Notes: generated from the sequence alone by a model not told the origin. 64,000 nt of DNA from Krasilnikovia cinnamomea (GCF_004217545.1 NZ_SHKY01000001.1:3224001-3288000), one strand, 5' to 3'. Shown: positions 17,236-29,905, numbered from the stretch's first letter. A program made the numbers and translations.

Positions 17236-19134
17236 ATGGCACGGGCAGTGGGAATTGACCTCGGCACCACCAACTCGGTGATCGCGGCGGTGGAGGGCGG
17301 TCACCCCACGGTGATCCCGAACGCGGAGGGAGCACGCACCACGCCTTCGGTGGTGGCCTTCACCGAACAGGGCGAGCGACTGGTCGGTCAGCTCGCCCGC
17401 CGCCAAGCCATCCTCAACCCGAAGGGCACCATCTACTCGGCGAAACGCTTCATCGGACGCCGCTTCGACGAGGTGTCCAGCGAGCTGACCGCGGTGACGT
17501 TCGACGTCGTGGCGGGCCCGGACAACGCGGTGCGGTTCAAGGTGCGCGACAAGCTGTACGCCCCCGAGGAGGTCTCCGCGCTGGTCCTGCGCAAGCTGGT
17601 CGAGGACGCCTCGAAGTTCCTGGGCGAGCGGGTCACGGAGGCGGTCATCACCGTGCCGGCCTACTTCAACGACGCCCAGCGGCAGGCGACCAAGGACGCC
17701 GGGCGCATCGCCGGCCTAGAGGTGCTGCGGATCATCAACGAGCCCACGGCGGCGGCGCTGGCCTACGGACTGGACAAGCGCGAGCACGAGACGGTGCTGG
17801 TCTTCGACCTGGGTGGCGGCACCTTCGACGTCAGCCTGCTCGACGTCGGCGACGGCGTGGTGGAGGTGCGCTCCACCGCGGGCGACACTCACCTCGGCGG
17901 CGACGACTTCGACCGGCGCATCGTGGACCACCTGGCCGATGAGTTCCAGCGCAGTGACGGCATCGATCTGCGCCGGGATCCGCAGGCCCTCCAGCGGCTC
18001 TTCGAGGCCGCCGAGCGTGCCAAGGTCGAGCTGTCCTCGGTCACCCAGACCACGATCAACCTGCCGTTCGTCACTGCGGACGCCAACGGCCCCAAGCACC
18101 TCAACGTGACTCTCACCCGGGCGACCTTCGAGCAGCTCACGGCGGATCTCGTCGACCGCTGCCTCGGCCCGGTCGAGCGGGCCATGGCCGACGCGAAGGT
18201 CACCGCAAACGACATCGACGAGGTCATTCTCGTCGGCGGGTCGACCCGCATCCCGGCCGTGCAGAAGCTGGTCCAGCGGCTCACCGGGGGCAAGGACCCG
18301 AACATGACGGTCAACCCCGACGAGGTCGTCGCGCTCGGTGCCGCGCTGCAGGCGGCGATCATCAAGGGTGAGGTCAAGGACGTCCTGCTGCTCGACGTCA
18401 CTCCGCTGTCGCTCGGCATCGAGACCATGGGCGGCCTGATGACCAAGATCATCGAGCGGAACACCACCATCCCGGCCCGCCGTACCGAAACCTTCAGCAC
18501 CGCGGCCGACGACCAGCCCGCCGTCGATGTCGTGGTGTTGCAGGGGGAGCGGGAACGCGCTGCGGACAACCGGGTGCTCGGGCGGTTCCGGCTGGAGAAC
18601 ATCCGGCCCGCTCCGCGCGGCGAGCCGCAGATCGAGGTCACCTTCGACATCGACGCGAACGGCATTCTCAACGTCTCGGCGAGAGACAAGGACACCGGCG
18701 CCGAACAGCGCATCACGATCAGCCAAAGCTCGAACCTGGACACTTCCGAGATCGAACGGATGGTCCAGGACGCCGAGCGCCACCGCGACGAGGACGCCCG
18801 GATCCGGGAGATCATCGACGCCCGCAACTCGCTGGACTCGGCCGCACATCAGGTGGAGCGGCGGCTGGCCGAGCTGGGCGACGCGGTGCCGGTCCACGAG
18901 AAGGGCCGCGCCGAGATGCTGATCAGTGACGCGCGGCAGGCGATCAAGGACGAGGCGCCGCTGGATCGGCTGCGGACCCTGACCGCCGAGCTTCAGCAGG
19001 TCTACCAGAGCCTCGGCGTGGGCGGCGGTAGCGACGGTGCCGGCCCAGCTCCGTCGCAGCGCGGTCCGAACGATCAGGGCAGCCGGAGCAGCCAGGACGA
19101 CGACGTCATCGATGCCGAGTTCACGGCCGGGTGA
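17236..19134 (+). CDS. dnaK: Hsp70 chaperone DnaK
   Basis: 632 residues from ATG 17236, eight bases after ggagg (a GTG at 17221 is in frame but lies on that site). The ATPase domain carries [45 protein letters not shown] and the VGGSTRIP motif; the substrate-binding domain follows at about residue 385 ([16 protein letters not shown]). The C-terminus ends in a Gly/Ser-rich linker and DDVIDAEF, as in actinobacterial DnaK. It is the first gene of the chaperone operon. Because the promoter has the ATTGGCA palindrome and no HAIR site, this may be a second, specially regulated DnaK rather than the main heat-shock copy. Confidence 0.95.
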   Translation: MARAVGIDLGTTNSVIAAVEGGHPTVIPNAEGARTTPSVVAFTEQGERLVGQLARRQAILNPKGTIYSAKRFIGRRFDEVSSELTAVTFDVVAGPDNAVRFKVRDKLYAPEEVSALVLRKLVEDASKFLGERVTEAVITVPAYFNDAQRQATKDAGRIAGLEVLRIINEPTAAALAYGLDKREHETVLVFDLGGGTFDVSLLDVGDGVVEVRSTAGDTHLGGDDFDRRIVDHLADEFQRSDGIDLRRDPQALQRLFEAAERAKVELSSVTQTTINLPFVTADANGPKHLNVTLTRATFEQLTADLVDRCLGPVERAMADAKVTANDIDEVILVGGSTRIPAVQKLVQRLTGGKDPNMTVNPDEVVALGAALQAAIIKGEVKDVLLLDVTPLSLGIETMGGLMTKIIERNTTIPARRTETFSTAADDQPAVDVVVLQGERERAADNRVLGRFRLENIRPAPRGEPQIEVTFDIDANGILNVSARDKDTGAEQRITISQSSNLDTSEIERMVQDAERHRDEDARIREIIDARNSLDSAAHQVERRLAELGDAVPVHEKGRAEMLISDARQAIKDEAPLDRLRTLTAELQQVYQSLGVGGGSDGAGPAPSQRGPNDQGSRSSQDDDVIDAEFTAG

Positions 19135-19141
19135 CCTGGCG

Positions 19142-19735
19142 ATGAGTGAGCAGGAGCAGAGCCGGACGGCGGTCGATGACACCTCGCGACCCGCTGCGAG
19201 GCCGCCATCCGGCGACCCAGGCCCTCTCGACGCGACCGGCCAGACCGATGCGGCGGCGACCGACAACGACGTGACCCCCGGTGGCGCCGACGAGACCGAG
19301 GAACTGCGTGCCGAGCTCGCCCAGATGGAGGACCGCTGGCGGCGCGCGTTGGCCGACTTCGACAACCTGCGCAAGCGGGTGGCTCGGGAGTCCGCTCAGC
19401 AGCGGGACGACGAGCGGGCCGCGGTGGCCGCGCGGTGGCTGCCCGTACTCGACAATCTGGAGTTGGCCCTGCAACATGCCGCTGCCGATCCGGCGTCGAT
19501 CGTCTCCGGGGTCCAGGCCGTCCACGAACAGGCCCTCAACGTCCTCGCCGACCTGGGATTCCCTCGCCGCTCGGACGTGAACGAGCCCTTCGACCCGAGC
19601 CGGCACGAGGCGGTGGCGACGGCGCCGGGCGCCGGGGCGGAACCGGGCACGGTGCTGCACGTCGTCCGGCCCGGGTACGGCAGTGACGAACGACCGCTCC
19701 GGCCGGCCGCGGTGATCGTGGCGAAGGGCACCTGA
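19142..19735 (+). CDS. grpE: Nucleotide exchange factor GrpE
   Basis: 197 residues from ATG 19142, seven bases after the dnaK stop. After an acidic disordered leader of about 55 residues comes the long helix ([34 protein letters not shown]) and the four-helix and beta domain ending in [19 protein letters not shown], the classic GrpE C-terminus. GrpE releases ADP from DnaK. Its TGA overlaps the ATG of the J-protein gene, so the two are coupled. Confidence 0.93.
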   Translation: MSEQEQSRTAVDDTSRPAARPPSGDPGPLDATGQTDAAATDNDVTPGGADETEELRAELAQMEDRWRRALADFDNLRKRVARESAQQRDDERAAVAARWLPVLDNLELALQHAAADPASIVSGVQAVHEQALNVLADLGFPRRSDVNEPFDPSRHEAVATAPGAGAEPGTVLHVVRPGYGSDERPLRPAAVIVAKGT

Positions 19736-20709
19736 TGGCGCCGTCCCGCGACTTCTACGAGACGCTCGGCGTGCCGAGGGACGTCAGCGCGGAGGAGCTG
19801 CAGCGGGCGTACCGCAAACTCGCTCGCACCTATCACCCGGACATCAACAAGGATCCGGGTGCCGAAGAGCGGTTCAAGGATGTCTCCGAGGCGTACGACG
19901 TGCTCTCGGATCCGGACCAGCGGCGGCGTTACGACGCCTTCGGACCGGACTTCCGGCAGGTGCCGCCGGACACGGATCCGCAGGCTTGGGCCCGCGCCAG
20001 AGCTGCCGCGGGCTCGAGCGGTGCCCGCCGCGGTCGAGGAGGGCCACGCCGGGGCGGCGGCGCCGCCGCGGAGGATGTCTGGTTCCAGTCCGGGGGCGCC
20101 CAGGACATCGATCTCGAGGACCTGCTCGGCGGCCTGTTCGGTGGCCGACGAGGGGACGGCTGGGGACCGGTGGCCGGCGCCGACCAGGAGGCCGAACTCG
20201 AGTTGTCGGTGGAGGAGGCCTATTCCGGCGTGCGTCGCGGTGTGACGCTGTCCGGTCCGGGCGGCACCCGGACCCTGGAGGTCACCATCCCGGCCGGGGT
20301 GACCGACGGGCAGCGGATCCGCCTGGCCGGTCAGGGCGGTCGGGGCAGCGACGGCGCGGCGCCGGGCGACCTGTACCTGCGGATCCGGCTGGCACCGCAC
20401 CCGCGCTACCGGGTGGACGGCCGGGACATCAGCGTGAACCTGCCGCTCGCTCCCTGGGAGGCCGCGCTCGGCACCTCGGTCGCGGTCGACACGCCCGGTG
20501 GCGAGGCGAAGGTCAAGGTGCCGGCCGGCACCTCCAGCGGCCGGCGGCTCCGGCTGGCCGGCCGCGGGCTACCCAACCCGCGTGGCCGCAACGGTGACCT
20601 GTACGCCGTGGCCCAGATCGTGGTGCCGCCCGAGCTCGGCGACGAGGAACGGCGGCTCTTCGAGCAGCTCGCCGCGACATCCACCTTCAACCCTAGGCGG
20701 CAGCCGTGA
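19735..20709 (+). CDS. cbpA: J-domain co-chaperone of the CbpA type (no zinc finger)
   Basis: 324 residues. The J domain occupies residues 5-70 with the essential HPD ([11 protein letters not shown]). A Gly/Arg-rich linker follows, then the two C-terminal beta domains ([38 protein letters not shown]). The four CxxCxGxG zinc repeats of canonical DnaJ are absent, so it is a class B J-protein. It stimulates DnaK ATPase. The stop overlaps the GTG of the CbpM-like gene by four bases, the same gene order as cbpA-cbpM in enterobacteria. Confidence 0.9.
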   Translation: MAPSRDFYETLGVPRDVSAEELQRAYRKLARTYHPDINKDPGAEERFKDVSEAYDVLSDPDQRRRYDAFGPDFRQVPPDTDPQAWARARAAAGSSGARRGRGGPRRGGGAAAEDVWFQSGGAQDIDLEDLLGGLFGGRRGDGWGPVAGADQEAELELSVEEAYSGVRRGVTLSGPGGTRTLEVTIPAGVTDGQRIRLAGQGGRGSDGAAPGDLYLRIRLAPHPRYRVDGRDISVNLPLAPWEAALGTSVAVDTPGGEAKVKVPAGTSSGRRLRLAGRGLPNPRGRNGDLYAVAQIVVPPELGDEERRLFEQLAATSTFNPRRQP

Positions 20710-21025
20710 CCTACCCCCTTGTTCGAAGGCCAGGACCGTCCACCGTACGGCTGGATCTGGCCACGTTCAGCCGTCTCGCCGGGATCCATCCGGAGATGGT
20801 CCATCGGCTCGTCGCTCTGGGACTTCTCGAACCGGTCCGCGACTCCGCCGGCGAGCTGTGGTTCGGCCGCGACCAGTTGCTCGCCGTGGCCCGGATCCGG
20901 CGCCTGCGCATGAGTCTGGGCCTCAACTACTCCTCGCTCGGGCTCGTCGTCGACCTGCTCGACCGGGTTGCCGGACTCGAGCGCCAGCTGCGCGTGGCGT
21001 CCTCTCGACGTATCGGAGGAACACC

Positions 21026-21035
<10 letters not shown>
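20706..21035 (+). CDS. CbpM/MerR-like chaperone modulator
   Basis: 109 residues with a MerR-type winged-helix pattern: [55 protein letters not shown] read as HTH plus wing, then a short dimer helix ([22 protein letters not shown]). Both CbpM (inhibitor of the CbpA J domain) and HspR (heat-shock repressor) have this shape. Absence of a HAIR operator before dnaK and the lack of an HspR-like C-terminal extension favour CbpM. It overlaps the J-protein gene upstream and the clpB start downstream by ten bases. Confidence 0.75.
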
Positions 21036-23647
<2,612 letters not shown>

Positions 23648-23648
23648 C

Positions 23649-24083
23649 GTGCAGAACCGTGTCGTCGAGTGCCCCAACTGCCACCGCAGGAACCGTGTCC
23701 CGGCCGTGGCCGACGGGACGCCGCGCTGCGGCAACTGCCACCAGCCGTTGCCCTGGGTGGTCGACGCCGGCGACGACGACTTCGGTGATGTGGCCGAGCG
23801 GGCGCAGGTGATGGTCCTGGTGGACCTGTGGGCGACGTGGTGCGGCCCGTGCCGCCAGGTGAGCCCGGCGCTGGAGCAGGTGGCGCGAGAGCTGGCCGGG
23901 AAGGTCAAGCTGGTCAAGGTCGACGTGGACAAGGCGCCGAAGCTGTCCGAGCGGTTCTCCGTGCAGGCCGTGCCCACGCTGCTGCTGATGAGAGACGGTC
24001 AGATCAAGGCCCGGCAGAGCGGGGCGGCGCCGGCACGGGTGCTGCGTCAATGGGTGGACCAGGCGCTCCGGAACGACCCATGA
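23649..24083 (+). CDS. trxC: Thioredoxin with N-terminal zinc ribbon (thioredoxin-2/TrxC type)
   Basis: 144 residues from GTG 23649, one base after the clpB stop, with ggaggag overlapping the clpB end. An N-terminal zinc ribbon (CPNC ... CGNC) precedes a thioredoxin domain with the active site WCGPC and the cis-Pro loop VQAVPTLLLMRDG. This is the layout of E. coli thioredoxin 2, which is induced by oxidative stress; zinc release may regulate it. Its place in a chaperone operon resembles a redox-repair addition to the disaggregase system. The stop overlaps the next gene (ATGA). Confidence 0.9.
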   Translation: MQNRVVECPNCHRRNRVPAVADGTPRCGNCHQPLPWVVDAGDDDFGDVAERAQVMVLVDLWATWCGPCRQVSPALEQVARELAGKVKLVKVDVDKAPKLSERFSVQAVPTLLLMRDGQIKARQSGAAPARVLRQWVDQALRNDP

Positions 24084-25192
24084 GTGACGAGCGGCCCACC
24101 GAGACCCCGGAGATCGTCGTCGGACTGGTGGCAACCCCGCCGGACTACCCGGCGCTGGTGGCCGTGCGACTCACGGCCGAGTTGGCGGGCCGGCTCGCGG
24201 AGCGGGTGCACGCGGACGTGCGGTGGACCGTCCGAAACGGCTGGGGTGAGGTGGCGCCGCGCCGCGACGGCGGCGCTGAGGCGCTACTCGACGATCTCGC
24301 CCGACGGCGCACCGACGAACGGTGGGACGTCGCGATCTGCCTGACCGACCTGCCGCTGCACACCGAGCGGGTGCCGTTGGTCGCGCAGACCTCCGCCCGG
24401 CGCCGAGTCGCGATGGTGTCCCTGCCCGCGCTGGGACTGCGCCAGCTACGCGCGGTGCGCGCGGTCGTCCCGGATCTCGTGGGCCGGCTGCTCGCTGACG
24501 CCTCCGACGAGCGGCTGCCACCGGCCGGCCGGGCACCGGCCGAGCTGGCAAGGCGGGTTGCCGCCATCCGCCGGACGGTCGGTAAGGGCGACGCCGGGGA
24601 ACTGCGCTACGTCGCCTCGCGGCTGATCGGCCGGGTGCGGCTGTTGACCGGCATGGTCAAGGCCAACCGCCCAGGGCGCGCCCTGCTAGGGCTGTCCAAG
24701 CTGCTGGTCGGCGCATTCGGCACGGCCGCGTTCGCGCTCACGAACTCCACCATCTGGAGTGTGGGCGATGCGCTCGGTGGACTCCGGCTCACCGTAATCA
24801 TGGTGCTCGGGCTGACCGCGTTGGTGGCCTGGCTGATCGTCGCGCACGACCTGTGGGAGAAGCCGGACCGGGAGACACCGGCTGAGCTGGCCCGGATGTT
24901 CAACCTGGGGACGATCCTCACCCTCTCCCTGGCCACGGCGGTGTCCTACGTGGTGCTGTTTATCGGGACGGTGCTCGCCGAGGCGCTGCTGATCGACACA
25001 TCCGTGCTGGAACAGGAACTGCGGCGGCCGGTCGATTTCACCGACTACCTGACCCTCGCCTGGATCATCAGCTCACTGGCCACCGTCGGCGGAGCGATCG
25101 GCTCCGGGCTGGAGGACGAGGAGACCGTGCGGGCCGCCGCCTACGGCTACCACCCCGAACCCGGTGGCTGGAAGGACGAGAGGGACGGGTAG
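24080..25192 (+). CDS. Unrecognised two-part protein: alpha/beta domain plus four-helix membrane domain
   Basis: 370 residues. I do not recognise the family. Residues 10-185 look soluble alpha/beta (EIVVGLVATPPDYPALVAVRLTAELA; WDVAICLTDLPLHTERVPLVAQTS), and about 210-350 hold four hydrophobic segments (LLVGAFGTAAFALTNS, LTVIMVLGLTALVAWLIVA, TILTLSLATAVSYVVLFIG, LAWIISSLATVGGAIGS). It is coupled to the thioredoxin gene by an ATGA overlap and closes the dnaK operon, so a membrane-linked stress function is likely, but no mechanism can be proposed. The C-terminal LEDEETVRAAAYGYHPEP is cytosolic by charge. Confidence 0.75.
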   Translation: MSDERPTETPEIVVGLVATPPDYPALVAVRLTAELAGRLAERVHADVRWTVRNGWGEVAPRRDGGAEALLDDLARRRTDERWDVAICLTDLPLHTERVPLVAQTSARRRVAMVSLPALGLRQLRAVRAVVPDLVGRLLADASDERLPPAGRAPAELARRVAAIRRTVGKGDAGELRYVASRLIGRVRLLTGMVKANRPGRALLGLSKLLVGAFGTAAFALTNSTIWSVGDALGGLRLTVIMVLGLTALVAWLIVAHDLWEKPDRETPAELARMFNLGTILTLSLATAVSYVVLFIGTVLAEALLIDTSVLEQELRRPVDFTDYLTLAWIISSLATVGGAIGSGLEDEETVRAAAYGYHPEPGGWKDERDG

Positions 25193-25389
25193 CCCCACCG
25201 CGTGCGGTGTATGCGTCGCGGGCGCCGACGCGCGACCGAACGGACACCGGTCGCGGGCGGACCGGCCGGCTATGGGTTCAGGTGTCTTCCCACGGGTATT
25301 CGGCCCTGGAGGGGCCGCGTACCGGGACCAGCGGGCGGCGTCCGGAAAGCGCGATCCGGTACGGAGGTATCGGCGACTAGGAGGTAACC

Positions 25390-26550
25390 GTGAAGGCAGT
25401 GGTTTATGAGGGGCCGCGGCAGGTCAGTGTCAAGGATGTGCCGGACGCGCGGATCGAGCGGCCGACCGACGTCCTGGTGCGGATCACGTCGGCGAACATC
25501 TGCGGCTCGGACCTGCACATGTACGAGGGCCGGACCGACTTCGAGCCCGGCCGCTGGTTCGGTCACGAGAACATGGGTCAGGTGGTCGAGATCGGCGACG
25601 GGGTCGACAAGGTGCAGGTGGGTGATTGGGTCGTCCTGCCGTTCAACATCTCGTGCGGGCACTGCAAGAACTGCGAGCGTCAGCTGACGAACTACTGCCT
25701 GACCGCCCAGCCGGAGCCGAAGATGGCCGGTGCCGCGTACGGCTTTGCCGACATGGGCCCGTACGGCGGCGGACAGGCCGAGCTGCTGCGGGTGCCCTGG
25801 GGCGACTTCAACTGCCTGCGGCTGGGTGAGGACGCCGAGCAGCGCCAGACCGACTACGTGATGCTGGCCGACATCTTCCCGACCGGTTACCACGCCACCG
25901 AAATGGCGGGCGTCAAGCCCGGCGACCAGACGGTCATCTACGGCGCGGGCCCGGTCGGTCTGATGGCCGCCCTCTCGGCGACCATCCGAGGGGCGAGCAA
26001 GGTGATGGTCGTCGACCGGCACCCCGACCGGCTGCGGCTGGCCGAGTCGATCGGCGCGCTCGCCATCGACGACTCGAAGGTGGATCCGGTGCAGGCCGTT
26101 CTGGACGAGACCATGGGGCTGGGCGCGGACAACGGCTGCGAGTGCGTCGGCTACCAGGCGCACGATCCCGACGGCCATGAGCAGGCCAACCTGACGATGA
26201 ACCGGCTGGTCGCCTCGGTGCGCTTCACCGGGCAGATCGGCGTTGTCGGCGTCTTCGTGCCCCAGGACCCCGGGGCCAGCGACGAGCTGGCCAAGCAGGG
26301 CAAGCTCGCCTTGGACTACGGCATGCTCTGGTTCAAGGGCCAGCACATCGGCACCGGCCAGGCCCCGGTCAAGAGGTACAACCGGCAACTGCGCGACCTG
26401 ATCGCCGCGGGCAAGGCCGAGCCGTCGTTCATCGTCAGCCACGAGCTGCCCCTCGACCGTGCGCCGGAGGCCTACGAGCACTTCGACAAGCGCGACGACG
26501 GCTGGACGAAGGTCGTCCTGCACCCGGCGATGGCGGGGGCGGGTGCCTGA
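25390..26550 (+). CDS. Zinc-dependent dehydrogenase, glutathione-independent formaldehyde dehydrogenase type
   Basis: 386 residues. Catalytic zinc: ANICGSDLHMYEG and GHENMGQV; structural zinc: CGHCKNCERQLTNYC; coenzyme motif: IYGAGPVGLMAALSA followed by VVDRHPDRL, indicating NAD. The inserted loop (TAQPEPKMAGAAYGFADMGPYGGGQAELLRVPWGDFNCLRLG) matches the formaldehyde-dismutating branch. aggaggt lies just before the start. It is followed one base later by a DJ-1/PfpI gene, a partner that also acts on reactive aldehydes, so an aldehyde-detoxification pair is a fair inference. The 197-base gap before it holds no gene. Confidence 0.88.
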   Translation: MKAVVYEGPRQVSVKDVPDARIERPTDVLVRITSANICGSDLHMYEGRTDFEPGRWFGHENMGQVVEIGDGVDKVQVGDWVVLPFNISCGHCKNCERQLTNYCLTAQPEPKMAGAAYGFADMGPYGGGQAELLRVPWGDFNCLRLGEDAEQRQTDYVMLADIFPTGYHATEMAGVKPGDQTVIYGAGPVGLMAALSATIRGASKVMVVDRHPDRLRLAESIGALAIDDSKVDPVQAVLDETMGLGADNGCECVGYQAHDPDGHEQANLTMNRLVASVRFTGQIGVVGVFVPQDPGASDELAKQGKLALDYGMLWFKGQHIGTGQAPVKRYNRQLRDLIAAGKAEPSFIVSHELPLDRAPEAYEHFDKRDDGWTKVVLHPAMAGAGA

Positions 26551-26551
26551 C

Positions 26552-27115
26552 ATGGCTGGAGAGCTGAACGGGCGCCGGATCGCCATCCTCGCCGCCGACG
26601 GGGTGGAGCGAGTCGAACTGGAGCGGCCGCGGCAGGCGCTGGAGGAGGCCGGTGCCCGCACCGTCGTCGTCTCCATCGGAAGCGGTGAGATCCAGGCCCG
26701 CGACCATGACCTCGAGGACGCGGGCACCTTCCCGGTCGACCAGCTGGTCGGCGCGGTGTCGGTCGACGATTACGAGGCGCTGCTGCTGCCGGGCGGGACG
26801 GTGAATCCCGACAAGTTGCGGATGGAACCGGCCGCGGTGCGGTTCGTCCGGGACTTCGTCCAGTCGGGCAAGCCGGTCGCCTCGATCTGCCACGGCCCAT
26901 GGAACTTCGTCGAGGCCGATGTCGCGCGCGGCCGCCGGCTGACCTCGTGGCCGAGCGTGCGCACCGACCTGCGCAACGCCGGGGCCGAGGTGGTCGACGA
27001 GCCGGTCGTCACCGACGGCAACATCACCACGAGCCGGTCACCCGACGACCTGCCAGCGTTCTGCGAGCGCATCGTGCACGAGTTCGCCAAAGCCCCACAG
27101 CCCGCCGGGGCGTAG
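26552..27115 (+). CDS. DJ-1/PfpI family type 1 glutamine-amidotransferase-like stress protein
   Basis: 187 residues from ATG 26552. The nucleophile elbow is VASICHGPWNFVEA with the conserved Cys and following His; the early Glu (VERVELERP) fits the DJ-1/PfpI triad, and the strand ALLLPGGTVNPDKLR is typical of YraA/general stress protein 18. Members deglycate or hydrolyse dicarbonyl adducts such as methylglyoxal products. It forms a two-gene unit with the formaldehyde-dehydrogenase-like gene and ends 18 bases before a strong terminator. Confidence 0.88.
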   Translation: MAGELNGRRIAILAADGVERVELERPRQALEEAGARTVVVSIGSGEIQARDHDLEDAGTFPVDQLVGAVSVDDYEALLLPGGTVNPDKLRMEPAAVRFVRDFVQSGKPVASICHGPWNFVEADVARGRRLTSWPSVRTDLRNAGAEVVDEPVVTDGNITTSRSPDDLPAFCERIVHEFAKAPQPAGA

Positions 27116-27133
27116 GCGGATCGGGTGAGGCAG

Positions 27134-27166
27134 GCCGGTCTTGGCAGCTATGGCGCCAAGACCGGC
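27134..27166 (+). terminator. Hairpin terminator between convergent stress genes
   Basis: A perfect 12-bp stem (gccggtcttggc / gccaagaccggc) with a nine-base loop lies between the DJ-1-like gene and the convergent HdeD-like gene, so it can act in both directions. Confidence 0.8.
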
Positions 27167-27187
27167 ACCCCGACCGCATACGTGCCG

Positions 27188-27793
27188 TCAGCGTCCTCCC
27201 TCGAGGGCGCGCTGCGCGTCGTGGCCAGCCTGGCGCAGGGTGAACGCGGCGAAGATCTCGTTGACGCCATGAACGATGGCCCACGCTCCCACCAGGGTCA
27301 CCAGCGTGAACAGCGATCGTTGCCAGGAGTGGACCGACCACACGCCGAGCACGAGTTCGGCGATGCCCAGCAGCAGCCCGGTCCACCACCATGGCAGCTT
27401 CGGGCCGGCCAGGGCGCTGATCACATGGAAGACACCGTAGAAGACCAGGTACCAGGCCACCAGGATCGACACGATGTACAGCGTGATGTCCGGCCAGGCC
27501 AGCGTCAGGATGCCGGCGAGCACGCCCATGGTGCCCATCACCAGGTACAGCCAGCGCCAACTGCGGACCCGGCTGGCGACGACCAGTTGCGCAACGCCAC
27601 CGAACAGCAAGGCCGCGCCTACCAGCACCGCGACGACGGTCAGGCTGCCCGGCCGGTAGGACAGCACGACCATGCCCACGCCGGTCCACAGAACCCCCAG
27701 GATCAGGAACCACCACCAGGCGGCTGTCACCTCCCGGATGCCGGTGCGTGCGGCGTGCGCGGCCACGTCGCCTGTCTTCACATCGCTTGTCAT
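27188..27793 (-). CDS. HdeD family (DUF308) membrane protein
   Basis: 201 residues from ATG 27793, with aggagg six bases upstream; a longer frame from 27859 is rejected. Six hydrophobic helices in three repeats are seen (WWWFLILGVLWTGVGMVVL, LVMGTMGVLAGILTLAWPD, WTGLLLGIAELVLGVWSV). It is the second HdeD homologue in the window and only distantly like the one at 14439. Likely an envelope stress protein; it runs in the same direction as, and 127 bases downstream of, the coiled-coil gene. Confidence 0.82.
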   Translation of the reverse strand: MTSDVKTGDVAAHAARTGIREVTAAWWWFLILGVLWTGVGMVVLSYRPGSLTVVAVLVGAALLFGGVAQLVVASRVRSWRWLYLVMGTMGVLAGILTLAWPDITLYIVSILVAWYLVFYGVFHVISALAGPKLPWWWTGLLLGIAELVLGVWSVHSWQRSLFTLVTLVGAWAIVHGVNEIFAAFTLRQAGHDAQRALEGGR

Positions 27794-27920
27794 CACAACC
27801 TCCTGCCGCCGCGCGGGGGCCCGGTCCGTTGCGTGCGGGCCCGCCGTGCGGCCGCTCAAGTCCGTCCTCGTCTGTGGTGTGGGGTAATCCGCCCAGGCCC
27901 ACCCGGGTCGGGAGGCAGGG

Positions 27921-28355
27921 TCAGCTGCCGGCTGCCTTGGCGCGCTCGTCGGCGTACGCCCGGGCGTCGATCGCGTCCAGGATTGCCAGCTCGGCGTTGT
28001 CCACCGCCCATTCGGCGAAGTCGATCGCGTCGGCCGCGTCCGCGCCGGCCCACTCGGCCTCGCGGGCGGCCATCTTGGCGTCCATCTGCCGGTTCCGCTT
28101 GTCGATCTTCGCCTTGGTGTCCTCCATCTTGGTCGCAGCGTCGGCTCGGAACTGTGCCCACTTGGACCGTGCCTGGTCCGCGGCCTGTTCGGCCTGCTGC
28201 TGTGCGTCCTTCACGGCCCGGTCGAGATCCCCCTGAGCCTGGTCGATTCGCTTCCCGATCTGTGCACGGGACTCGGTGGCAGCGGCCTGCACGTCGGCCT
28301 TCGCCGCCGCGACGCGCTGCTGGAGCGCGTCGAGTCGTTCCGAGAACTCCATCAT
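27921..28355 (-). CDS. Alanine-rich coiled-coil protein
   Basis: 144 residues with agggagga directly before ATGATG. The first 105 residues are continuous heptad-rich helix (LDALQQRVAAAKADVQAAATESRAQIGKRID, DAQQQAEQAADQARSKWAQF), the rest a shorter helix ending AYADERAKAAGS. No signal peptide or membrane segment. Proteins of this kind are common beside HdeD-like genes in actinobacteria; function is unknown. Confidence 0.75.
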   Translation of the reverse strand: MMEFSERLDALQQRVAAAKADVQAAATESRAQIGKRIDQAQGDLDRAVKDAQQQAEQAADQARSKWAQFRADAATKMEDTKAKIDKRNRQMDAKMAAREAEWAGADAADAIDFAEWAVDNAELAILDAIDARAYADERAKAAGS

Positions 28356-28909
28356 TCCTCCCTGGTCGACCCCGACCGCCGACCGGAACAGGACCGACCG
28401 GCGCCGGGTGCTCCTGAAGCTGGACCGGATTGTTCGACCGCGTTGCCGGGTCGGCGTTGCACCCGGAAGCCCGTGCCAAGTGGTCGCCTTTCACCCGGTG
28501 ACTCTCCTATTTAGAATCAGCACTCCGGCGTGGTACGCGGGCAGAGGCTTTCGGCCTGACGTTCGCTGTCGGAGGTCCCCGCCGTAGGTCACCGGTCGAG
28601 GAGGCGAGCGCATCGTCCACTACCGCCGTCTTCCACGTGCTGCTGCAGAGCGGCCCGGCAAGCCGGGCCCGGCCGACCGACCCGACCCCCGCGCAAACCG
28701 TCCGGGTGGGGGCCGGGCAGCGCACCGCTGATCGGTACGAAGGACGTGCGTTCCCGGGTCCAAGGTCCCTGTTGTTTGTGCGCCCGGCGTGCCGAATCTG
28801 AAACGCGGGGCGGTCAGGTGACCGCGCAATCGCACGCGTTCCCAGATCCGGTGAACCGGCCGACCTCGCGATGGTTCGGCCGCGAGTTCCGCAGACGGAG
28901 GTGATCGTC
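28356..28909. other. Intergenic region without recognisable gene
   Basis: About 550 bases between divergent coiled-coil and lipid-kinase genes. I see no coding stretch with a convincing start; it should hold both promoters. None of the ATTGGCA palindromes occurs here. Confidence 0.6.
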
Positions 28910-29905
28910 ATGCCGGACGCCGATAGGCCCCCGGCCGACGGCCGGGCGGTGCTGGTGATGAATCCCCGTTCGGGCGGTGGAAAGGTGGCACGGTTCCGGC
29001 TCGTGGAAGGCGCCACGGCGGCAGGCGCGCAGGTGAGGCTGACCAGCCCGGACGAGGACCCGGCGGCGCTGGCCGAGGCCGCCGTCGCCGACGGGGCCGC
29101 CGTTCTGGGGGTCGCCGGCGGCGACGGCACGGTCTCGGCGGTCGCCGCCGTGGCCAGCCAGGCACAGGTGCCGCTGGTGGTGATCCCCGCCGGCACCCGC
29201 AACCACTTCGCCCGGGATCTCGGCCTGGACATCAGCAACCCGGCATCGGCGCTGAGCGCCTTGCGGGCACAGAATCTGGCCCGCGTCGATCTGGGACAGG
29301 TCGGCTCCCGAGTGTTCGTCAACAACGTCTCGTTCGGCCCGTATGCGCAGGCCCTGCTGACACCCGACTACCGGCAGGCGAAGGCGCGTACCTTCGCCGA
29401 GGTCGTCCCCGGATACCTGGCCGGGCAGCAGCACGTCAGTGCCACGGTCGACACCCCGCAGGGCGCCGTCGAGTGCCCCCAGGTCGTTCTGGTTTCCAAC
29501 AATCCGTACCAGGTGTCGGCCCTGCGCGATTTCGGGTACCGCTTCGCCCTGGACGGCGGTGAGCTCGGCGGCATCGTGGTCAAGCGACCGGCCGGGGCAC
29601 CGCCGCCGGATCTGTTGCCACGCCTGCGGCGCGAACTGGCCCGGCAAGGCCATGCCGGGCCGCCCGGGGAAGGCGTGATCGCCTGGACGGCCACCCGCAT
29701 CACGCTGCACGGAACGGCCGACCGGCTGCCCGCCGGCATCGACGGCGAGTCCGTCCTGCTCGATCTGCCCATCGTGTGCGAGATCCGGCCGCACGCACGG
29801 CAGGTCTTGTTGCCGCCGGGAGCCGGTGCACCCGAAGGAGCGTCTCAGACCTCCCCCATCCCAGGGCGTACGTGCGGCAAGGCCCCGCGAACGGAAGAGC
29901 CGTGA
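28910..29905 (+). CDS. Diacylglycerol/sphingosine-kinase-like lipid kinase
   Basis: 331 residues from ATG 28910 with cggaggtg upstream. The catalytic domain signatures are LVMNPRSGGGKVARF, the nucleotide-binding GVAGGDGTVSAVA (GGDGT) and VIPAGTRNHFARDLGLD. The C-terminal lobe has FVNNVSFGPYAQAL and LDGGELGGIVV. Such enzymes phosphorylate diacylglycerol or related lipids using ATP at the membrane face. The C-terminus extends about 35 residues beyond the domain. It is coupled to the DUF1003 gene by a GTGA overlap. Confidence 0.87.
   Translation: MPDADRPPADGRAVLVMNPRSGGGKVARFRLVEGATAAGAQVRLTSPDEDPAALAEAAVADGAAVLGVAGGDGTVSAVAAVASQAQVPLVVIPAGTRNHFARDLGLDISNPASALSALRAQNLARVDLGQVGSRVFVNNVSFGPYAQALLTPDYRQAKARTFAEVVPGYLAGQQHVSATVDTPQGAVECPQVVLVSNNPYQVSALRDFGYRFALDGGELGGIVVKRPAGAPPPDLLPRLRRELARQGHAGPPGEGVIAWTATRITLHGTADRLPAGIDGESVLLDLPIVCEIRPHARQVLLPPGAGAPEGASQTSPIPGRTCGKAPRTEEP

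Noticed and set aside
17115..17236. HspR HAIR or CIRCE element before dnaK
   Set aside because: Neither CTTGAGT-N7-ACTCAAG nor TTAGCACTC-N9-GAGTGCTAA is present in the region.
27134..27166. TTGGC...GCCAA stem as a fifth palindromic operator
   Set aside because: The arms are 12 bp with a nine-base loop between convergent genes, which fits a terminator; the spacing differs from the ATTGGCA-N4-TGCCAAT sites.
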